Positions 60,201 through 64,000 of a DNA stretch of 64,000 bases are shown here, one piece after another; within the stretch, counting starts at the first letter, position 1; each line of letters starts with the position of its first letter. Location of the stretch: NCBI GenBank assembly GCA_039566865.1, contig CM076947.1:21949501-22013500 (forward strand), given 5' to 3'. This DNA comes from Aurelia coerulea. Its lineage: Eukaryota; Cnidaria; Scyphozoa; Semaeostomeae; Ulmaridae. A model generated the notes under the pieces. It was given only the letters and a program-made list of their open reading frames with translations, ran no database searches and had not been told where the DNA came from. The translations under genes and the position numbers were made by a program.

Positions 60201-61740
60201 CTAACGGTGCCCTAGTCTTATCTTGTCTAAGAGTCTAGGTTATAAAGAAATGGAGAGATTGCCACCAGTTAAGTATTCATCGCTACTCACTGCTTATAAT
60301 TGACAGCCAAGGAAACGATTTCATTCCTCCTTGCACGGTAGACGAGATCTGTAAATACCTGGCAAAAAGAAGATTTGTTTGAATCTTAGTTCTTTGACAG
60401 TATAAAAAAGAACAAGAAACGAAGTCATAGGACTAAAGCCTGATTTCCATATGATCGTTGATACTGTATCTTCTTCGCCGCTTCCCTCGCTGAAAAATTT
60501 ACTACCGACCGCAGCAACACAAATGATTTAATGGACCATATTTTTTCTGTTAGCGATCGTGGCGAAAAGAGCGACACCCTGTCGTGTCGCTGAGGTGCAA
60601 AAACATTCTATTCCACTAACGCGCGGGACTGCCAGTAATCAAAATATTTTCAATTGAGACCACTTTTCAAACAGTCAGCGATAGCATCATGTGGAAAGAA
60701 TGGAAACAACTCGATCATTTCTGTCGCTCCCGTCGCTTGTGTCGCTGAAAAATTTTCCAACGATGGGAAACGTTTGGAACGATCATATGGGAACCAGACT
60801 CAACTTATGACAAAGTCAGTGCGACTCATCACATTCTTGATTTCATCAATTTGATTTATTAAGACTTAATCAATCAGTATAATATGGTTTGGGTTACAAA
60901 TTGTTTTCTCTGCTAATGTGATATCTACTTTAAGATCATTTTGTTGAACTAGAATCCCAAAATATTGTCTAAAGTTCATGTTCTTGATGCTGGGTTTGAG
61001 AGACAAAGGGGCCATATTTCCCCTTTTCATTTACACGGTTATTTTCATTCATATTCTTTGTACTTTATATTCTTTGTGCAATTCCCTTTTTCCTCAAACT
61101 AATATTTCACAATGCATTAACAGCAAATCTGATACAATAACAAACAACTATCCTTTGAGCATATATGAAAACTGGACGTTATCTATGGAGTGTTTGATCA
61201 AAGATTTATGTAGACAACTGACAAAGTATTGAAAGAAAGGGTGAATTTTGCCAAACAAAAGCTCTCTGACAAGAGCAACTTGCCTTCTGAAGAATAGGTT
61301 TCACACCTTCAGTGCAGCCAGCTAACCATGATGTTTTGCTCCCACTGTTTTAATGTAAAAGCTCTATCAAGCCCGTGGGGTGCTTATTTAATTTTGGCTA
61401 CTCCAAAGGGGGGCTAAAAGATAGGGGGCTTATTAGAGAGGGGGGCTTATTGAAAAATTGGCTCAGAGGGGAGGGGCTTATTGGAGAGGGGAGCTTAATA
61501 GAGAGGGGCTTAATAGAGAGGGGGCTTAATAGAGCTTTTTATGGTATTGCACCCAGATGTTTGAAATATATTCTTTACAAGGCAACTTTCATTGTCATGT
61601 CAGAGAGCTGGACTCTTTAGTTCCAGTTGCAAAAAAAGATTTTATACTTACAGGATGATTGATATCTTGCTCAACTTCAGCACTATCAGCTTCACTTTGA
61701 AATCTGTCCAAATCGCTTATTGTTTGAGGAAACCATGGAA
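48147..61740 (-). CDS. Aromatic amino acid hydroxylase, 11 exons seen, 5' incomplete
   Basis: Member of the pterin-dependent Phe/Tyr/Trp hydroxylase family: a cytosolic non-heme iron monooxygenase using tetrahydrobiopterin and oxygen. Eleven exons give 318 codons plus stop; all ten junctions agree in phase and nearly all have GT-AG sites. The domain runs [105 protein letters not shown] and TNTQRIEII. The iron ligands are present: both His of HEMMGH and the Glu of WFSGEIG. Unusual changes occur in the pterin pocket and the C-terminal helix is missing. No ACT domain was found in the remaining upstream 2.2 kb, so the 5' exons lie beyond or are unrecognised. The Phe/Tyr/Trp subtype cannot be assigned by eye. 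Confidence 0.96.
48300..48570. mobile_element. GGCAAC-family fold-back, half copy
   Basis: Contains GCGGCTTTGTTTGTTTTGAA, TCTGCAATCGCTAATCGCTT and the CCGCCAGGCAGATCTTTACC segment also found inside the element at 59453-60062. Only one arm is present. It lies in the last hydroxylase intron. Confidence 0.75.
48662..48798 (-). CDS. Hydroxylase exon (VPFDPDE ... RYYVGNS)
   Basis: A long polypyrimidine tract ends in CGTAG, then [19 protein letters not shown], then [20 protein letters not shown] and donor AG|GTCAGT. It corresponds to the family segment FDP ... FQ-YYV-ESF-DA. The ESF is replaced by NSL here. 137 nt, enters in phase 0 and leaves in phase 2. Confidence 0.93.
48994..49180. mobile_element. 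AATAGACCTTTTAGC-tip MITE, 187 bp
   Basis: The inverted ends are AATAGACCTTTTAGCTATTC and GAATAGCTAAAAGGTCTATT. A partial relative with GAGTGGCGTTGGAGCTTCTA lies at 53999-54105. Confidence 0.82.
49380..49500. mobile_element. Degenerate GGCAAC-family fragment
   Basis: GCGATCGCAGGGAAAAG ... CAACAAAGCAGCAAAAG ... GAAACCAGTATGGCTAAC follows the order of the arm at 59530-59610 with many changes. Confidence 0.5.
49625..50466. mobile_element. Mariner-type MITE with CCGGGTGCGCC tips, 842 bp
   Basis: CCGGGTGCGCCAAAATAAAC is mirrored by GTTTATTTTGGCGCACCCGG, with flanking TA on both sides. The arms exceed 100 bases (TGCACGTTTGGCAGGCCAC / GTGGCCTTCCAAACGTGCA). Open frames on both strands run through these arms and are not genes. 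It lies in a hydroxylase intron. Confidence 0.9.
50580..50880 (-). mobile_element. LINE reverse-transcriptase 3' fragment
   Basis: The translated frame contains [20 protein letters not shown], then [15 protein letters not shown], homologous by eye to the fragment at 52020-52616. This is the C-terminal tail typical of CR1/Jockey-like retrotransposon polyproteins. It is 5'-truncated and sits in a hydroxylase intron, in the same orientation as the gene. Confidence 0.75.
50938..51033 (-). CDS. Hydroxylase exon carrying the iron-ligand Glu
   Basis: Acceptor CCTTTCAG, 32 codons, donor [20 protein letters not shown] aligns with the family YWFTVEFGLC; the Glu iron ligand is kept but the surrounding TV and F become SG and [18 protein letters not shown] matches the conserved YGAGLLSS substrate-site loop. 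Confidence 0.95.
51116..51300. mobile_element. Solo CCGGGTGGGTC MITE end
   Basis: TACCGGGTGGGTCAAACAAA with GTTTGGCGGGC resembles the left end of the element at 49625, but no complementary right end was found. It lies between two hydroxylase exons 277 bases apart. Confidence 0.5.
51311..51367 (-). CDS. Hydroxylase 57-bp micro-exon (EVGLMSFG)
   Basis: Acceptor CTTTATCATAG, 19 codons, donor AAT|GTAAGT, phase 0 at both ends. [19 protein letters not shown] matches the family EIGLASLGA-DE-IEKLAT helix that joins the HxxxxH motif to the Glu-ligand strand. Confidence 0.95.
51567..51897. mobile_element. TAGGGCTCAAAT element, half copy
   Basis: Starts TAGGGCTCAAATATAAA and follows the left half of the element at 57351-57854 (CTGTAAATCTGCCGT, GACGTCATCAAATTTCTAAA, TTTAGGATTTACGATGAT). 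The complementary right half is missing. Confidence 0.75.
52020..52616 (+). mobile_element. LINE reverse-transcriptase 3' fragment (CR1/Jockey-like)
   Basis: The frame encodes [52 protein letters not shown], then a TGA near 52373. The homologous end ([15 protein letters not shown] ... CNCMICR) continues in another frame to TAA at 52522, so the copy is frameshifted. A TATTATTATTATT-type tail ends it at about 52616. Opposite in orientation to the hydroxylase gene. Confidence 0.85.
52735..53082. mobile_element. CCCGGGGGG-tip hAT-like MITE, 348 bp
   Basis: Starts CCCGGGGGGTCACT and ends AGTGACCCCCCCGG, flanked by 8-bp repeats GAAATGGT (52727-52734 and 53083-53090). The interior repeats ACCCTAAAATT-type words. 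It is a relative of 41543 and 61838. Confidence 0.9.
53091..53546. other. Hydroxylase intron sequence, nothing recognised
   Basis: AT-rich, with TTGTATAGTAATTAGAAAGTATAG-like low-complexity words; no element ends are visible. Confidence 0.45.
53557..53739 (-). mobile_element. tRNA-derived SINE
   Basis: On the - strand the head reads TGGCGCAGTGG (A-box-like, 53719-53729) and GGTTCGATACC (B box, 53666-53676), spaced as in a tRNA-type pol III promoter. The body then runs through GGGGTCGCGGACTCGATTAG. The flanks AAGGGTTGGT (53547-53556) and AAGGGTTAGT (53740-53749) look like a target duplication. It lies in a hydroxylase intron, same orientation. Confidence 0.82.
53795..53864 (-). CDS. Hydroxylase exon with HxxxxH iron site
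   Basis: Acceptor CTTTTTTAG, donor CAA|GTAAGT, 70 nt. [13 protein letters not shown] aligns with the family signature PD-CHELLGHVPLL; the two His iron ligands and the adjacent Glu are kept, while LL and V become MM and [10 protein letters not shown] follows. Confidence 0.96.
53999..54105. mobile_element. Fragment related to the 48994 MITE
   Basis: GAGTGGCGTTGGAGCTTCTA and the following TTGTGCATACTCAAATATTC match the interior of the element at 48994; the ends are lost. Confidence 0.55.
54450..54558 (+). repeat. Short tandem duplication, about 67 bp
   Basis: AGTACTTGCTTTGAT followed by AAAAAATTCTTAAAATGAAATA occurs near 54451 and again near 54518, with GGAAATATA words between. Confidence 0.7.
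54560..54914. other. Hydroxylase intron sequence, no gene
   Basis: The open frame on the - strand shows no family features. Confidence 0.45.
54915..55050 (-). CDS. Hydroxylase exon (pterin-loop region)
   Basis: Acceptor TTTCTTTAG, donor CC|GTGAGT, 136 nt. [18 protein letters not shown], then [17 protein letters not shown] and [10 protein letters not shown]. It aligns without gaps to the family [25 protein letters not shown], but the DF after R is VG and the H before CTQ is F. These positions line the pterin site in phenylalanine hydroxylase. Confidence 0.96.
55097..55455 (+). mobile_element. SINE copy split by a LINE 3'-tail insertion
   Basis: The head GTAGTGGTGTAATCCTCTGG...GACAAAACAGTCAGGTGG (55097-55142) and the body ACTTGAATGTCACGACAAGG...GGTCGCGGACTCGATTAGG (about 55408-55447) match the SINE at 53557. 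Between them, about 55143-55400 is AT-rich and includes CCTTGAAAAACCAGCTCTGC and GAAGGGCAACTCTCCTT, resembling the 3' UTR of LINEs. Confidence 0.7.
55456..56081. other. Hydroxylase intron sequence, no gene
   Basis: Contains CACCTTCACCCTCACCTTCAT near 55784 and overlapping open frames on both strands, with no recognisable domain. Confidence 0.45.
56082..56128 (-). CDS. Hydroxylase 47-bp micro-exon (DDKIPKL)
   Basis: Acceptor GTTTCTAG, donor [25 protein letters not shown] matches the family DNIPQLEDVS-FL. Phases 2 in and 1 out fit both neighbours. Confidence 0.93.
56321..56416. repeat. Inverted repeat CTCCTATGGAGGAGC
   Basis: CTATGGAGGAGC near 56325 and GCTCCTCCATAG near 56404 form a stem around about 70 bases. 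The TSD is not clear. Confidence 0.5.
56417..56775. other. Hydroxylase intron sequence, nothing recognised
   Basis: AT-rich with no visible element ends or open frames of interest. Confidence 0.45.
56776..57265. mobile_element. Mariner-type MITE with CCGGGTGTCCC tips, 490 bp
   Basis: CCGGGTGTCCCAAAAAAGTA on the left mirrors TACTTTTTATGGGACACCCGG on the right; TA follows on the right, CA precedes on the left. The tip sequence is like cecropia-type mariner ends. No transposase; the 98-codon frame at the left runs out of the arm. Confidence 0.85.
57351..57854. mobile_element. TAGGGCTCAAAT fold-back element, 504 bp
   Basis: TAGGGCTCAAATCTTTAAAA is mirrored by the right end TTTAAAGATTTGAAAGATTTGAGCCCTA, and the arms continue inward (AGTTTCCTTTGAATTATATGG, CTGTAAATCTGCCGTGGAAA). 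The flanks GCTGATCTGTTAACA and GCTTGATCTGTTACA resemble each other. Confidence 0.8.
57922..58020 (-). CDS. Hydroxylase exon ([13 protein letters not shown])
   Basis: Acceptor CTTTTTGCAG, donor GA|GTAAGA, 99 nt. [19 protein letters not shown], then [10 protein letters not shown]. It matches the family [13 protein letters not shown] ... CGYRE segment nearly residue by residue. Confidence 0.96.
   Translation of the reverse strand, partial: ERYLSRTYKVVSNACLQRIQRYISGAFKDMWI
58154..58765. mobile_element. Mariner-type MITE with CCGGGTGAGTCAG tips, 612 bp
   Basis: CCGGGTGAGTCAGAAAAAAG and CTTTTTTCTGACTCACCCGG are inverted, with TA flanks (58152-58153 and 58766-58767). It is the most intact member of the family also seen at 35971-36450 and 38041-38490. 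Confidence 0.9.
58974..59024 (-). CDS. Hydroxylase 51-bp exon (TEEEIKTW)
   Basis: [17 protein letters not shown] matches the family P-VEYTEEE-KTWG. Donor TG|GTTAGT; the acceptor TTTAAAG has only a modest pyrimidine tract. Phases 2 in and 2 out agree with both neighbours. Confidence 0.92.
59025..59452. other. Hydroxylase intron sequence, nothing recognised
   Basis: Contains small TTGATG/CATCAA inverted words near 59120-59220 but no clear element. Confidence 0.45.
59453..60062. mobile_element. GGCAACAAGGAC fold-back element, 610 bp
   Basis: The ends GGCAACAAGGACTGATTTTG and AAACTGTCCTTGTTACC are inverted; the arms pair almost to the centre (GACTGCAGACAAGGGAAATT / TTCTTTGTCTGCAATC; CCAGTAGGGCAAACACTCGC / GAGTTTGCCCTACTGG). 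It is the best copy of the family at 46690 and 48300. Confidence 0.88.
60123..60177. mobile_element. 55-bp hairpin element with 7-bp TSD
   Basis: ATACCCTGGGTACCAGAGCC (60123-60142) is perfectly complementary to GGCTCTGGTACCCAGGGTAT (60158-60177); with two more pairs the loop is 11 bases. Identical TACTAGG copies flank it (60116-60122 and 60178-60184), so it inserted as a unit. Confidence 0.88.
60291..60358 (-). CDS. Hydroxylase exon (VYRARRNEI)
   Basis: Acceptor CTTTTTGCCAG, donor CA|GTGAGT, 68 nt. [19 protein letters not shown] matches the family GF-D-VYR-RR--IA--A segment. The family HPGF becomes HPVF across the junction. Confidence 0.94.
60437..60800. mobile_element. TTTCCATATGATCGTT-tip MITE
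   Basis: TTTCCATATGATCGTT (60444) and AACGATCATATGGGAA (about 60777-60792) are inverted; the interior repeats GTCGCTGAAAAATTT-type words in both orientations. No TSD was resolved. The open frame at 60654 lies partly inside it. Confidence 0.7.
60801..61376. other. Hydroxylase intron sequence, no gene
   Basis: The open frame at 60978-61232 has no recognised motif. Confidence 0.45.
61377..61535 (+). repeat. G-rich minisatellite (GGGGCTTAATAGAGAG-like units)
   Basis: About ten degenerate tandem units of roughly 15-20 bases built on GGGGGCTTA-T-GAGAG. It lies in the hydroxylase intron. The G-runs lie on the strand opposite the hydroxylase sense strand. Confidence 0.85.
61652..61740 (-). CDS. Hydroxylase exon, most upstream one found ([11 protein letters not shown])
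   Basis: Acceptor TCTCATGTACAG, donor CCT|GTAAGT, 89 nt, enters after the first base of a codon. [13 protein letters not shown] matches the family VPWFP--I-DLD start of the catalytic domain, and the exon ends INHP like the conserved D-HPG. Confidence 0.95.
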
Positions 61741-61837
61741 CTGTACATGAGAAAAACTACAATGTATGAGATGTATCTAATGTATCTAAATTTGGGGATA
61801 CTTCTTTAAAGTATCTAGGAAAACGTTGGGGGCTACA

Positions 61838-62347
61838 CCCGGGGGGACCACTCTTATACTTTCCTGTAGTATCATGCTCGTACAAAGGCTTAACATATGC
61901 ACCCTAAATGCTGACCTGTTTTAGCAAAGTACATACCCTAATTGCGGAAAATTGTCTTGAGAACATACCCTTTCCTGTGTCAAAATAGAACTTGTCTTGT
62001 TCAGGTACCCTAATCGCTGACAAGTCAGTTACTAAAATTGCTAATATTGCCGGTATGATTTGAAGAGGAGAAAACTGCTTCTGACTTCCTACCCCATCTT
62101 GTGCTGTTCTGCTAAGTTTTTTGACTCGTTACGAATTCTATTTTATAAATTTTGATTAAAATATCATTGTACAGGAGTTTAAATTTATCAAATGCAGAAA
62201 AGTGCACCCTTTTTTAAATTATGATCGAATTGGCACCCCTAAGCACGGGCCCGCACGGGCCCCCTGTCTACTTTCAAGAAAGGCACCCTTTCCCACGCTT
62301 TTTTGTATGAGCATGATAACACATCAGGTACCCAGTGGTCCCCCCAG
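61838..62347. mobile_element. CCCGGGGGG-tip hAT-like MITE, 510 bp
   Basis: Starts CCCGGGGGGACCACT and ends AGTGGTCCCCCCAG, flanked by 8-bp repeats GGGCTACA (61830-61837 and 62348-62355). The arms continue with TATCATGCTCGTACAAA and TTTGTATGAGCATGATA. Confidence 0.9.
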
Positions 62348-62355
62348 GGGCTACA

Positions 62356-64000
62356 TCAACAGCAAAACTGGGTGCCAGGGTGAATGACGTCTCTGTAGAA
62401 TTTTTGGGCCCAATCCAATAATGTATTACATTGAGGCAAAAAAGGTACGGGCCCTGGGGTGGATACACCTAATGCTCCCCTCGCAGCATTACTCATTATC
62501 ATTTGAATCTGAAATTCAAGAAAGACTTCAAAGCAAATGTGAATGTCCAGTAAAATCAAATATGTAGATAGCATAGCTTTGTTTGAAACTGTTGGAGTTG
62601 AACATCTTACAAATGCTTTCACAGAGCTTCTGAGTACAAAAGGGTTTTCAGCCAAAGATTTGAAATTCTTTGTACAATCCAAGTTTCTAGCAAAATGGAA
62701 TTACCTTCTGCGATATTGTCACCTCCATTCTCCATTTTATGCATCACTTTATTGCAAACAGGTCTTGATTGCTAGAAACTCCTTGGAAGGTCTTTGTTCA
62801 ACTATTGGAGACTAATCCAGGATGTCTAGAAATAAAAGAGTTATTCAGTCATTCAGACTAAAAGTTACTGTATGAAGAATGAATCATGATTTTTTATGTT
62901 CGAATGATGATCTTAGTATATCAATAGAAATAAATGTTGCTACATACTAAAATCGTCAAAAAAATCAAACTTGGCAGGCAAAAATATTATTTCTGAAAAT
63001 GTTTTTCTGCAAGAAACTCTTCAAAAGAAACTCTCAAATCACTAAAAATTGAGAAACCGAACCAGTTGAGTACCAGGACACAATAAGAAACCAGTTGGTT
63101 TGGTCCAAGAAATCCATAGCATATTTTCAATTGTTTCTTGAATACAATGCCTATGAACAATTTCAACTGGTAACTAACAGTAAAAAATCTTCCAAGAAAC
63201 CTTGAAAAGATACATTGAGCATTAAAATAAATTGATAAAATCTTTTCAGAAACTTTTAGTAGGCTACTGAGTAAGATTCATATGAACAAATTTGTTTATG
63301 TCCACAGGTCCTTTATCATATGAAGGAATCTTCAGTTACTTCAGATCTATCAAATCAACTCAATTTGTTGGATAAGCCCTATATTAAAGGTACTATTTGT
63401 TTTTCTATTATGTCTTTGTTGCCTTACTTTTCATAACTAGAGACATTTTGCTTTGTGATCAAATGTACCACATACTTTCTAACCCGGAGTTAGCACATAC
63501 CCAGATGTTATGTACCATAATATTAACTGGATTGTCGATAATTTTTAATAACAAGAATTTCATCGTTGAATATCCTCCTGCCTGGTGGGGTGGGCTTTCT
63601 TGGATGTTTTTAGGCCTACGGTACTACTAAATGCACATTATTAGGCCTACTTGGCAAGGGCTTTTGTCGTTTTATAAGGCCCTGATACCAGCAAATGTTC
63701 TTGTTTGAAATTATTCTTACCTCGCATTTCTTGCTCTGGAGGATCTCACCTCTTTTTGCACTGTACAAAGTATAGCTACAAACTTTTATGAAATATTTTC
63801 TTTGTTGTTGTGATTGCATCAACCTGCATCTCAACAACAACACAAGGTAAGCCATCACGTGGCAACGTAGCACTACTTGGAGATTTCCCTCCATTAGTTC
63901 TGCTGCTACCGAAAGACTGGGAACTAACCAATTTGCCGCCAAACTTTTCATATTGACAAACCGTCTCATCTGACTCATCCAGTGGTGGATTTAGGTGGGG
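62356..64000. other. Upstream region: only weak exon candidates
   Basis: No ACT domain was recognised on the - strand. Weak candidates: a 40-bp - strand exon (63721-63760, acceptor TTTGTACAG, donor GAG|GTAAGA) whose phase does not fit the exon at 61740; and a - strand open frame from the window end to about 63840 (CQYEKFGGKLVSSQSFG, then PRDGLPCVVVEMQ). On the + strand, an open frame ends at 62815 with AATAAA at about 62832, and an acceptor GTCCACAG precedes 63317. None has a recognised domain. Confidence 0.3.

Noticed and set aside
63616..63978. 120-codon - strand frame near the window end
   Set aside because: Another frame of the same DNA looks equally coding-like (CQYEKFGGKLVSS), and neither shows the ACT domain expected upstream of the hydroxylase; splice phases do not fit the exon at 61740.

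Overview
This is an animal nuclear genome window, AT-rich and mostly non-coding. It suggests a marine invertebrate, most likely an anthozoan cnidarian: short exons sit in introns crowded with fold-back MITEs, there is a tRNA-type SINE, there are CR1-like LINE tails, and several elements have CCCGGGGGG or CCGGGTG tips, which I associate with cnidarian genomes. The species call is inference; no marker gene in the window fixes it.

Bases 1-35970 are one uninterrupted head-to-tail satellite with a 188-bp monomer, about 191 complete units, open at the left window edge. It has no genes. Diagnostic variants split it into regional blocks, and near-identical multi-monomer segments (13-, 6-, 5-, 4- and 21/22-mers) show repeated segmental duplication. 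The last two units before the right edge are the most decayed, and the array stops against a MITE-like sequence.

Bases 36000-48100 are a transposon-rich stretch with two candidate cysteine-rich genes on the + strand. One is a clear two-exon model (44846-46598) with a TATA-like box. The other is a terminal exon (37421-37654) with a doubtful upstream exon. Their C-terminal cysteine clusters recall I-mfa (MDFI-like) domains, but this is not certain. Around them are small elements with TIRs and target-site duplications, including a three-layer nest at 42598-44194.

Bases 48147-61740 hold the one confidently identified gene: an aromatic amino acid hydroxylase (phenylalanine/tyrosine/tryptophan hydroxylase family) on the - strand. 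Eleven exons were reconstructed by hand, and all ten intron phases agree. The iron ligands (two His, one Glu) are kept, but several pterin-pocket residues that are nearly constant in the family are replaced, and the protein ends before the usual tetramerization helix. The N-terminus and any ACT domain lie upstream or were not found. Every intron of this gene carries at least one transposon-derived segment. Bases 61741-64000 contain another MITE and only weak exon candidates.
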